Part shown: in pieces, positions 56,637 through 64,000 of the stretch | Layout of the letters: each line of letters starts with the position of its first letter | Position numbering within the stretch: position 1 is the first letter of the stretch | Assembly: GCF_000429465.1 (NCBI RefSeq) | Contig: NZ_AUBX01000001.1 | Location: 1 to 64,000 of the forward strand | Reading direction: 5' to 3' | Origin: Algoriphagus vanfongensis DSM 17529 | GTDB taxonomy: Bacteria; Bacteroidota; Bacteroidia; Cytophagales; Cyclobacteriaceae | DNA: 64,000 nucleotides | The notes under the pieces: model-generated | Seen by the model: only the letters and a program-made list of their open reading frames with translations | The model's database searches: none | Told to the model about the DNA's origin: nothing | Made by a program: the position numbers and the translations under genes

Positions 56637-59600
56637 ATGATGGACGAATGGATATCCCTTGTCAATAGATACAAAACAGCTGGTGCCCGCAGTAAATTTG
56701 AAGAAATCTGTACCAGGGTATTCAAACATAAATTTAAAGGGGAATTCGTGAAATCGGTACGGGTTAACATCGGTGACGGTGGAGTCGATGTGTTTATTGG
56801 TGATATCGAAAATCAGCAGATAAAGGTAATCCAGTGCAAGTTTTTTGTTAATGGCATTGAGGGATCCCAAAAAGCACAAATAAGGAAATCTTTTAAGACT
56901 GCTATAAGTTCAGCTGACTTTCAGGTTAGCAATTGGATACTCTGTGTCCCAGGAAAGTTGAGCATCCAAGAGCACAAATGGTGGGCAAGTTGGAAAAACA
57001 AGCAAATGAAGACCTTTGGGTTGCCAAATGATTGCATCGAACTTATGGATGGGGCCGATCTTATCGATGAATTAAAAACTTCCGGTCTGTATGATGAAGT
57101 CTTTGAAATAGAAATCAAAAACGCAGTGCGGGAGATTCACAGCACTGTCGTCGGAAAAAAGTTTGACCTGAATCAGGAAGTTTTGTCTGCTTCAAACTAC
57201 ATTAAGAATCTCAAAAATTACTTTTCAAAGGAGAAACTAGCCCATATTGAGAGACCAGCAGTTCAGGAAATTGTAGCTTGGGTAAAAAGGGATCTTCCTG
57301 GCAGGGATGTTTTAGAAAAAGTGCTCGTTGTCAAAGGCAAAAAAGGTGTTGGTAAAACAACAGTTCTACATGATGTCTACTGTCATTTGACAAATGAACA
57401 AGAGTATGTTGTTCTCGCACTCAAATGTGACCAGTTTTATGATGTCAACTTGAACGGACTTTCCCAGCAGTTGTTCACAGATGTAACATCATTCAATGAT
57501 CTTTTTAACGTATTTCGAGACAAAGGCGAAAAGTTTGTTGTAGTACTTGACCAGCTTGACGCATTGTCTCAGACCTTGTCAACAGACAGGAGATGGTTGC
57601 TGACATATATCAAGCTTATTCAGGAACTTCTGAAGCTGCCAAATTCAAGAATAATTATCTCGACTAGGAGTTTCGACCTTGAGTATGATGCCGATCTGAG
57701 AAAATTTAATAATACAAAAGTTATCAAGCAGATTGAGGTTGGTAAGTTGTCTGAGAAGGAAGTAACAGATATTTTAAAACTGCTTAAAATTGAAGCGAAA
57801 AGTAAATTGTTGATCGAACTGCTTACCATACCTTATAATCTTGAACTTTTCACTAAGATTCCAAATTTGGAGCAACTGTTGCAGAAACAGTCCAGAATCT
57901 CATTAACTAAACTCTATTCCGAATTGTGGGGTCAAGTGATGACACCGAGGGAACTTTTACTCACTGAATGCCTAAATACAATTGTGAAAAGGATGTACGA
58001 ACAGCATCCAAATCTGATAGAGTTGACATATCTTGAAGAATTCAAAGCTGAAATAAGTTATCTAGTTTCTCATGAAATTTTGGTACAGAACGGAAATAAA
58101 CTTTCTTTTTTTCATCAATCATTTTATGAGTATTATCTGGCTCGATGGTTCGTAATCTCCGAGAAAAATCTAGTCGATTATATTTTTGAGGAAGGCCAGA
58201 ACTTGTATATTAGGTCTTTGATCAAGACCGTTATCGAGTACCTTAGGGAGGCTGACCATCATAAATATATAGAGCTCTATAAAAACATAATCGGTCAAAA
58301 TCAGATAAGGTATCATATCAAATACCTATTTGTACTGGAACTTGGACTTGTAGAAATTCCATCCCAAAAGGAGAAAGAGTTCGTATGCGATATGCTAGCG
58401 AATGAATATGGAAAATTGTTTCTTGACTTATTTAATTCAAAAGGTTGGATCGAATTTTTTATTTCGAATGATCTGCTCAACGGCAATCACGATGATATTT
58501 ACAGAATTCTTCACCGTAACATAAATCATAACCCAAACCTACTTATAGAATATCTGAAGAATAGCAATTTTGAGGAAAAAGAGAAGTTAATCTCATATAT
58601 TATACCGAGTGTCAAAAACTGGGAAGTAAACCTTTTACCCTTTTTTGATAACTACTTTTCATACGATGAAAACACAGGACTTTGGTATTTCGAGACCCTA
58701 AAAAAAATAGCACCTTTTGATCTGGGATATGTATTTGGAAAGCTAAAGCCAGTAATATTGGAAACAAAAAGTCGTACTGAACGTTTTCGGTTCGACTATC
58801 GCTTTGAAAGAATTATTGATAAACTGTATCAACAAAACCCTCAAAGTACCGCTGAATTTTTATTGTCGGTGCAATTAGAAATTCTGGAAGAAACAAAACA
58901 CGCCTATTATTCTGAGTATTTAGGAATTACCTCCGAATTGCTAGGTTCCTATCAACTTGATAATGGCCTGTTTTATAAAGACAGCGAAGATGAAAAATCG
59001 ATAGATTTTTACCTGCTTAAGTATTATAGCACGTCCGAAAGAAGTGAACTTAAAGAGGTTTTCCAAAAATATTCTACGACGAACTACGTTCTTTTGCTCA
59101 CTCTTATAGCAAAATTGATGAGGGATAGGGCTAGTGAATTTGTTGAGGAAATCTTCCAACTACTATTGATCATCGAATCAAAGAATGGTTTGATGGGGTT
59201 AGATGATTTTTTTCAGCTAAACATTCGTAGAATGATTGCAAAAGCCATATCCTTTTTTGATCCAGCACAATATCAAAGGGTTAAAAATCTACTACTCAAT
59301 ATCTCCCATCCATATGAGATATGGAAATATGAAGAAAAAGGCAAGAAGAAATTTAGTCTGAACATCGGCCGAAAAAAATACTTGTTTTTAAAAGCACTTC
59401 CGGAAAAAGTTCTGGAAAATGATCGTGAGTTGAAGCAATTATATCTTGTGTTGGAAAGGCGTTTTGGACAAATTGATCATAATAAAGCTTTGGATAAGAA
59501 CAAAGGTAGGTTTGGGGGTGTAGGTTCCCCATTATCGAATGCGAATTTTAACAAATTCAGTTTCGATGCCTGGCTGAAAAGTATGCGGAAGATTAATGAA

Positions 59601-60917
59601 AGTTTTATTTCTGAAGATTTTTTCAAGGGAGGTTTACTTGAGCATTCGAGATCTTTTGAAAGTGTGGTGGAAAGGCGCCCCGAACATTTCCGTGGTTTTA
59701 TTCGGCAGTTGTTTAATGAGGAAGGTATATCTTATAGTTACATCTCTCATGGTATATCTGCATTGATCAAGGCAAAATATGATCCTGAGAAGGTCGCAGA
59801 TCTTGTTAGGAGGGAAATAAAGCTACCCTTAAACAAAGAATTTACTTTGTATACCACCTGGCACATCAAATACCTAATCGATACGAAGCAGGTCACTGAG
59901 GATATCAAAGATTTTTTGATTTCCATCGCTAGATCGGAAGGGTATAGAGATGATGTGCTGAACCCTAATGATCCAAAATTAGATTTTATCAATACACCAA
60001 GAGGGTCAGCTATTTACAATTTATTTTACCTTTTCGATTATCCAAAGTACAAGGAGGATGTTCTTTCCACGATTGAATTCGTCATTGATCCAAAAAACAG
60101 CCCATCAACTACGATTTTGGCAGGGGTAATGTCTCAGCTTGCATACTTGAACCACTTTGATATCGAACGTTCTTTTGCCATTTTCCAGCAACTTATCGCC
60201 CTGAAGGATTCACATATTCTAAAATACTCCATCAATCCTGCACAGTATTTTAACAATAAGTTCCATGATAGGATGGGTTTTTACTTTACGGAAATGTTGT
60301 TGCACGAAGAATTATTTGATAAATGCTACTTCTTTGTAACTAGTTGGATTTTTGAGCATATTGATGATTATAAAATGTATGACCATTTTATGGAACTTGG
60401 CCAAAAAGCAATAAAATGTGCAATTGATGTCGCTGAAAGTCTTTTGATAAGAGATGGCGTTGTCGATAAGAGATCAATGCAAGTTTTGGAAAGATGTTTG
60501 TCACATACCGAATTCGATCTTTCTCACGAATTTTCAGGGCTAGTACTTAGGGTGTTTAAAATTGAAAACTTTGGAGAGCTTTACAGCTTCATAGAAAAAT
60601 ACATTGCTACCGAACAGTTTAGTAAAGACCCTAGATATCTGCTAGAGTTTTTGACGGAGTGTTCATCTCTTTATCCAAAACAATGTTTGGATTTATTGGA
60701 GAAAATGAATATCCCGGAGAAGGTTGATATCAGTCAGAAAGCCTATCTTGGGGATGAACCATTAGTTCTTGTATTAGCAATATATTCCAGACTGAGGCTT
60801 GAACCTTTTAAATACCGCGGCGAGCAAAAGACCGCATTAGACTGTTTCGATAAACTTCTTGGCATTCCTTCAATAAGATTTAAAGCACTTGAAGCTATGG
60901 AAAATGTATTGAATTAA
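56637..60917 (+). CDS. STAND NTPase with N-terminal PD-(D/E)XK nuclease (Avs-like defence protein)
   Basis: A 1426-residue protein (ATG at 56637, or 56640; a TTG 24 bp upstream extends the frame). Residues about 10-160 form an Mrr-like nuclease: FEEIC (E22/23), GDGGVDVFIG (D51) and VIQCKF (Q66, K68) give the E...D...QxK site. Walker A KGKKGVGKT is at about 233-241 and Walker B VVVLDQLD near 305, with a STAND winged-helix segment to about 530 (FFHQSFYEYYLARWF). The last about 900 residues are helical repeats, the likely sensor. The layout matches antiphage Avs-type or NACHT-like proteins that cut DNA after ligand-driven oligomerisation. I cannot assign it to a numbered Avs family. Confidence 0.82.
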   Translation: MMDEWISLVNRYKTAGARSKFEEICTRVFKHKFKGEFVKSVRVNIGDGGVDVFIGDIENQQIKVIQCKFFVNGIEGSQKAQIRKSFKTAISSADFQVSNWILCVPGKLSIQEHKWWASWKNKQMKTFGLPNDCIELMDGADLIDELKTSGLYDEVFEIEIKNAVREIHSTVVGKKFDLNQEVLSASNYIKNLKNYFSKEKLAHIERPAVQEIVAWVKRDLPGRDVLEKVLVVKGKKGVGKTTVLHDVYCHLTNEQEYVVLALKCDQFYDVNLNGLSQQLFTDVTSFNDLFNVFRDKGEKFVVVLDQLDALSQTLSTDRRWLLTYIKLIQELLKLPNSRIIISTRSFDLEYDADLRKFNNTKVIKQIEVGKLSEKEVTDILKLLKIEAKSKLLIELLTIPYNLELFTKIPNLEQLLQKQSRISLTKLYSELWGQVMTPRELLLTECLNTIVKRMYEQHPNLIELTYLEEFKAEISYLVSHEILVQNGNKLSFFHQSFYEYYLARWFVISEKNLVDYIFEEGQNLYIRSLIKTVIEYLREADHHKYIELYKNIIGQNQIRYHIKYLFVLELGLVEIPSQKEKEFVCDMLANEYGKLFLDLFNSKGWIEFFISNDLLNGNHDDIYRILHRNINHNPNLLIEYLKNSNFEEKEKLISYIIPSVKNWEVNLLPFFDNYFSYDENTGLWYFETLKKIAPFDLGYVFGKLKPVILETKSRTERFRFDYRFERIIDKLYQQNPQSTAEFLLSVQLEILEETKHAYYSEYLGITSELLGSYQLDNGLFYKDSEDEKSIDFYLLKYYSTSERSELKEVFQKYSTTNYVLLLTLIAKLMRDRASEFVEEIFQLLLIIESKNGLMGLDDFFQLNIRRMIAKAISFFDPAQYQRVKNLLLNISHPYEIWKYEEKGKKKFSLNIGRKKYLFLKALPEKVLENDRELKQLYLVLERRFGQIDHNKALDKNKGRFGGVGSPLSNANFNKFSFDAWLKSMRKINESFISEDFFKGGLLEHSRSFESVVERRPEHFRGFIRQLFNEEGISYSYISHGISALIKAKYDPEKVADLVRREIKLPLNKEFTLYTTWHIKYLIDTKQVTEDIKDFLISIARSEGYRDDVLNPNDPKLDFINTPRGSAIYNLFYLFDYPKYKEDVLSTIEFVIDPKNSPSTTILAGVMSQLAYLNHFDIERSFAIFQQLIALKDSHILKYSINPAQYFNNKFHDRMGFYFTEMLLHEELFDKCYFFVTSWIFEHIDDYKMYDHFMELGQKAIKCAIDVAESLLIRDGVVDKRSMQVLERCLSHTEFDLSHEFSGLVLRVFKIENFGELYSFIEKYIATEQFSKDPRYLLEFLTECSSLYPKQCLDLLEKMNIPEKVDISQKAYLGDEPLVLVLAIYSRLRLEPFKYRGEQKTALDCFDKLLGIPSIRFKALEAMENVLN

Positions 60918-60943
60918 ATGGGAGTGTTAGCTAAACTCTGTCC

Positions 60944-60977
60944 TTCCCTTCCCGAGGGATACCCCTCGGGAAGGGAA
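60944..60977 (+). terminator. Strong hairpin after the STAND gene
   Basis: A perfect 15-bp stem, TTCCCTTCCCGAGGG (60944-60958) and CCCTCGGGAAGGGAA (60963-60977), with loop ATAC, 26 bp after the stop codon. The T run (AATTTTTATT) begins about 13 bp later, so it is a plausible but not classical terminator. Confidence 0.65.
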
Positions 60978-61048
60978 CTGAATTATTAATTTTTATTCTA
61001 CGTCCATGCTCAGCCTCCCTTTAAATCTAATTGCTAATTGTTGGACTG

Positions 61049-61183
61049 TCAAAATACAATAACTAAACATAGTTTTTCAAAGTCCTCCCACGATAATTTT
61101 TCTAATGGAAGCTCTTGAATTGTCGTATCAATAGGTGGGTCAACTATAATCTGTGAAGGCGTATGTAGATAACTTAAATTCAT
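61049..61183 (-). pseudogene. Truncated N-terminus of a nuclease/STAND-type defence protein
   Basis: A 44-codon frame from ATG 61183. It contains VDPPIDTTIQELPLEKLSWEDFEKLC, which is the standard opening of large restriction/STAND-type proteins, in the style 'LPFERLSWENFERLC'. It then stops at LVIVF. The rest of the gene, normally over 1000 codons, is missing. A longer frame back to a GTG at 61264 would run through the attC-like element. It lies 37 bp beyond that element, the position of a cassette gene. It is probably a remnant left by deletion or by insertion of the neighbouring block. Confidence 0.6.
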
Positions 61184-61219
61184 TCTATCGTTCTGTTTGT
61201 TGTTTGGGGTTTTACACTG

Positions 61220-61354
61220 ACCGCTAACGGTACGGGTATTGCCGAAGGCGGGGATTTTTAGCACAAAAGTTCAATAGAATTACCGATGTTGAACCTTCTA
61301 CAAATGTCCAAACGAAGCCATTCAGCCCCGATTTGGCAATACCTTGTTAGCGGT
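61220..61354 (-). repeat. attC-like recombination site 1
   Basis: A 135-bp imperfect inverted repeat with nested arms, given on the plus strand. The outer cores are ACCGCTAAC (61220-61228) and GTTAGCGGT (61346-61354). The inner arms are GGTATTGCC (61235-61243) and GGCAATACC (61335-61343). The next arms are CGGGG (61249-61253) and CCCCG (61326-61330). Spacers differ between sides (6 versus 2, 5 versus 4), leaving extrahelical bases, and about 70 nt separate the arms. This is the architecture of integron attC sites. It lies 36 bp after the S-4TM gene stop. Confidence 0.75.
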
Positions 61355-61389
61355 TCGGGCATTTTTACTCCTATCTAACACATTGTTTT

Positions 61390-62265
61390 TTATAGAGGAT
61401 TTGCGACATTACTCTTCGTAGAATTTTCCAATTTTGACCTTCTGCATTGATAATAGTTTTCAGGAATCAAACTACTATCTTTTCTACTGCAATAGAGTTT
61501 GTCTTGCACTTGTCTCAGTTGTGTCATTGAGGGAATTCCACCGGAGTTACGAAGTTTCCTTGCAGCTTTTCTAACTTCTTCTAATGATTTAACAGCTTTA
61601 TTATTGTCTATTACCAACTTTATTAAAATTACTATTAGAGGCAAGGTGGGCGCAATAAAATTTATCAAATAACCTTGTAATGAAGCGTTTATTATTGTTG
61701 CTGCGGCAAAAGATAGTACCACAATAGACAAACAAACAATCAAACAATCATTTTTAAAATGATATCTTAACTTTCGATCATATTCTAAGTTTGTTTCTTG
61801 ACATCGAAGTATTGCCTCTTGTTGATTTAAACCATCTAGTTCGATATGATACCAATTAGATAGTGGAGCTTTGGGGTTGTGAACGTACTTATTCTCAGCA
61901 TCCTCAATAACCCAGTTTTCTGGTTTTTCTCCACTGTTTGTTTCATTCCATTCCAAATTATATACATTACAATCAAACAATTCTTGCACTTTAGCTCCAT
62001 TAGTTTTAAATTTTGATAAATAGCCCGATAGAAAAAGTAAGTCAAATAAGGTGATTGATACGGAAACTAAAGCTATGTAGGGTGTTAAGTCCATGCTCGT
62101 GAAGCTTTTCTGTGTAAGCTTTACAACATTAAGTATCACAACAACAACAATTGTTATAGTAAGCTGCAACCTATAAATTTTCTTGGCATTTGCATAAATA
62201 ACCCTCTGTGCCTTTAGGAACTTCATATTTTGAGGTAGTTCCTGATTTAATTTAATGTTGTTCAT
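61390..62265 (-). CDS. S-4TM family putative pore-forming effector
   Basis: A 291-residue membrane protein. Four hydrophobic segments come in two pairs: about 35-55 (LQLTITIVVVVILNVV) and 60-85, then about 185-205 (CLIVCLSIVVLSFAAATII) and 210-235. A soluble insert separates the pairs and a basic tail ends the protein. This matches the S-4TM effectors of CBASS. The ATG at 62265 is chosen over an upstream start inside the nucleotidyltransferase gene; it lies 2 bp after that gene's stop, so they are coupled. Predicted role: permeabilise the inner membrane upon binding a cyclic nucleotide. Confidence 0.82.
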   Translation of the reverse strand: MNNIKLNQELPQNMKFLKAQRVIYANAKKIYRLQLTITIVVVVILNVVKLTQKSFTSMDLTPYIALVSVSITLFDLLFLSGYLSKFKTNGAKVQELFDCNVYNLEWNETNSGEKPENWVIEDAENKYVHNPKAPLSNWYHIELDGLNQQEAILRCQETNLEYDRKLRYHFKNDCLIVCLSIVVLSFAAATIINASLQGYLINFIAPTLPLIVILIKLVIDNNKAVKSLEEVRKAARKLRNSGGIPSMTQLRQVQDKLYCSRKDSSLIPENYYQCRRSKLENSTKSNVANPL

Positions 62266-62267
62266 CA

Positions 62268-63272
62268 CTATGCTGAAAAGTTTGGAAATTCGGGACCAAA
62301 TATTTCCCCCCATTTTTCTATAGATTCCTTTTGTTTGCCATTAGTTTCAAATTCTCGAGCTGCTACCGAACGATGATAATCTAATTTTGCTCTTTCTTGT
62401 ATCGAATTTCTTTCGTCCCATGTAAGTTTATTTAAATCTCCTTGAAATCCCTTTGGGTCATTTAAACTCTGATGAATTTGATGATACACATATGCGAATA
62501 AATTTGGTAGTTCCAAATCAATATATGTACTGCTGTTGACTGTAGTAGAATCATAGTACTGTAAAATCAGACACTCAAGAAAATATGAACCCATTGTAGC
62601 TGCAGTTCTTCGCTTTGTCCAGTATTTCATTATTCGAATCATATCTAATACAGAAATCTGTTGTTTTCCGTTTATAGTGGTTGTCCTGTTTTTATCAATT
62701 CTTGGATCAGTCGGTTTCCAATTACCACTTCCATCAGGAATTAGAAAAAACGTTTTTCCAAAGTTGTCGGGAGCTGTCTCGAAACAAGGTACAATATCAT
62801 AAACCCACTCATATGAGTTGAGTTCTAAAGTCGCAGCTTCTTGATTTCTTTTAATGTCAGCTTTCTTGTAAGAGGGAACTTTTGCAAGGTACTCTTTGAA
62901 CTTATTTATAACTTTTATTGAATTGAGTACGTCCGTTCCAGTATTGCAAAGGGCCATTTGCTTACTTGCTTCAGGTCGTACTCGAATCCTAAACCCTCCG
63001 TCAATAGGTTCCCTCCAATTACCTTGAGCATGTAACACAATCATTAGGTCAATATCATCCAATGGCCTTATTTTAGTCTTACGTGAAAATGATCCATAAT
63101 CGATATTCGTATATTCAGGATAATAGTCAAGGAATTTTCCGTCATCAGGAAATTTTCCTATCTCGATAATTAAATTATTTTTACTACTTTTTGCTAAGCT
63201 ATTGCGACCACTATCTAAACGAACGTTGTCTTTCATAAAAGTATTGAACGCATTGTTTACCGTTGATGCCAT
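62268..63272 (-). CDS. CD-NTase (CBASS-like cyclic oligonucleotide synthase)
   Basis: A 334-residue nucleotidyltransferase. The active site reads G60-S61 (YGSFSRKTKIRP) then D73-x-D75 (DDIDLMIVL), with a third acidic residue, D159, in WVYDIVPCF. The C-terminal helical domain includes the segment VLDMIRIMKYWTKR typical of CD-NTases. It is paired with an S-4TM effector, giving a minimal two-gene (type I) CBASS with no HORMA, TRIP13 or Cap2/Cap3 genes. The clade and product nucleotide are not evident from sequence. The gene starts 42 bp after attC-like element 2. Confidence 0.85.
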   Translation of the reverse strand: MASTVNNAFNTFMKDNVRLDSGRNSLAKSSKNNLIIEIGKFPDDGKFLDYYPEYTNIDYGSFSRKTKIRPLDDIDLMIVLHAQGNWREPIDGGFRIRVRPEASKQMALCNTGTDVLNSIKVINKFKEYLAKVPSYKKADIKRNQEAATLELNSYEWVYDIVPCFETAPDNFGKTFFLIPDGSGNWKPTDPRIDKNRTTTINGKQQISVLDMIRIMKYWTKRRTAATMGSYFLECLILQYYDSTTVNSSTYIDLELPNLFAYVYHQIHQSLNDPKGFQGDLNKLTWDERNSIQERAKLDYHRSVAAREFETNGKQKESIEKWGEIFGPEFPNFSA

Positions 63273-63313
63273 AAATTATTAATTCTTTTTATTTGGTTAG
63301 TTGCTGCTTTCAT

Positions 63314-63459
63314 TGCCTTACCACTAACGTTTTGAATATGCGTAGTGCGGGCTTTCAAGGTACTTCATCATCAAACCGCTAACTTGTTTAATAAATGCTC
63401 TAATGTTCAAATATTCCAAATCACCACGAATTACATATATTTATTGTTAGCAATTGGCA
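63314..63459 (-). repeat. attC-like recombination site 2
   Basis: A 146-bp imperfect inverted repeat, given on the plus strand: TGCC (63314-63317)/GGCA (63456-63459), core CTAAC (63324-63328)/GTTAG (63446-63450), inner ATATG (63336-63340)/CATAT (63434-63438). An additional core ACCGCTAAC (63375-63383), identical to that of element 1, lies inside, and AATAAAT (63390-63396) can pair with ATTTATT (63439-63445) beside GTTAGC. This may be a second, overlapping 75-bp site. It begins 7 bp after the macrodomain gene stop and ends about 40 bp before the CD-NTase start. Confidence 0.6.
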
Positions 63460-63466
63460 TTATTTA

Positions 63467-64000
63467 TTAATTCGCTATATTTTTAATTATCAGTTTAATA
63501 TGCTCAAATTCTGTTAACGAGAATGTGTCATTCTTAACGTATATTTCAATCCCATTATTAATTTTTCTTTTCTTTGACTCTTTAATATATGAAAGGCAAA
63601 TAAATACCAAACTTTCTAGTGTTTGCTGATATGATTTCCCTATGCCTGTCCCTATCAATGGCATTGAAAGCACTCTATTGTCTAAACAATCTCTTGATTT
63701 TAGCCATAAATTATCAAAGGACTTCTCGACAAATGAATGCTCAGAGTAAGGTTTTACAATTTTTCCATCATCAACAATCTTGGTAATGGCTAACAAAAAA
63801 ACGTTTCTATCTGAAGTATTGAAATTAGCAACTGAACCTATTGGGTATGAAATTGTATTTCCTGTTTTAGGTGTGGTTTTAGTTTTTCTAGTTTGTTGTA
63901 ATGATTGAGTTATTTGAATATCCACACTTTCAACACTATTTTTTATTAAGAACTGCCCTAAGAGACTTCTCTCAGAAATAATATCTAAGTCTGTATTAAA
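63467..64000 (-). CDS. DUF6430-like macrodomain protein (partial, 5' end outside window)
   Basis: The frame is open to the window edge; a GTG at 63925 is internal and not the likely start. At least 178 residues are visible. FNTDLDIISERSLLGQFL at the edge, then YPIGSVANF, VFLLAITKIVDDGKI, VLSMPLIGTGIGKSYQQTLESL and EIYVKN match the macro-like domain family DUF6430. That family includes Thoeris-associated proteins that bind ADP-ribose-type ligands, and members often carry an N-terminal membrane region, which would lie beyond the window. It ends just before attC-like element 2, as a cassette gene would. Confidence 0.65.
   Translation of the reverse strand, partial: FNTDLDIISERSLLGQFLIKNSVESVDIQITQSLQQTRKTKTTPKTGNTISYPIGSVANFNTSDRNVFLLAITKIVDDGKIVKPYSEHSFVEKSFDNLWLKSRDCLDNRVLSMPLIGTGIGKSYQQTLESLVFICLSYIKESKKRKINNGIEIYVKNDTFSLTEFEHIKLIIKNIAN

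Noticed and set aside
60926..61036. GTTAGC after the STAND gene and GCTAAT at about 61031, considered as a third attC-like site
   Set aside because: The cores are in the wrong order for an attC fold, and no inner arms pair; the strong hairpin between them looks like a terminator.

Overview
The window looks like a chromosomal stretch of a Bacteroidota bacterium, most likely order Cytophagales and near Cyclobacteriaceae. This is a judgement from gene content and base composition, not from a marker gene. Supporting signs are a SusC/SusD pair, RteC, a DUF6520-type peptide, LytS/LytTR regulators, a GC-poor sequence with A-rich leaders instead of strong Shine-Dalgarno sites, and the palindrome CCCCGATAGCTATCGGGG. 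No rRNA gene, intact tRNA gene, CRISPR array, complete insertion sequence or integrase gene was found.

Layout. 0-6.5 kb: surE and a divergent lipid-kinase-like gene, then a small ORF, a DUF1704 (QEGLA) metallopeptidase, a glutathione-synthetase-like ATP-grasp enzyme and a convergent aspartoacylase-family hydrolase. 7-35 kb: a gene-sparse 'stress island' with intergenic gaps of 300-850 bp. It holds a Cys-rich copper-binding four-helix protein, the Ku-LigD end-joining pair, an MscS channel, a PQQ-type sugar dehydrogenase lipoprotein, a PRC-barrel protein, a PoxB-like thiamine-diphosphate enzyme, dodecin, a CinA-C protein, a PAS histidine kinase, a sigma-54 response regulator, a DUF892 ferritin-like protein, an AraC-type regulator, two stand-alone receivers, a zinc alcohol dehydrogenase with an SDR, a flavodoxin-like protein, DUF421 and a degenerate ATPase plus Hpt pair. 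GTTACA/TGTAAC words recur in several promoters there.

36-39 kb: a zinc-dependent phospholipase C-like protein followed by a protein with two EF-Tu domain-II-like barrels and no G domain. 39.5-45.4 kb: a small membrane protein, an orphan RteC, a single-chain LanB-type lantibiotic dehydratase and a convergent LytS/LytTR pair. 45.7-54 kb: a small HTH protein, a MauE/DoxX membrane protein, an exported DUF6520-like peptide with its terminator, and a convergent operon of a thioredoxin-fold protein, SusC and SusD.

54-64 kb is an accessory, defence-like region. It starts with repeat-rich non-coding DNA (short palindromes, a tRNA-like remnant), then an XRE regulator, a HEPN-like protein and a divergent 1426-residue STAND NTPase with an N-terminal PD-(D/E)XK nuclease. 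To the right, all on the minus strand, lies what looks like an integron-type cassette array. A DUF6430-like macrodomain gene (cut by the window edge) is followed by an attC-like element, then a two-gene CBASS-like unit (CD-NTase plus S-4TM effector), a second attC-like element of 135 bp with nested arms, and a 44-codon stub of another STAND-type protein. This array is the most interesting structure in the window, followed by the STAND nuclease and the dehydratase neighbourhood.
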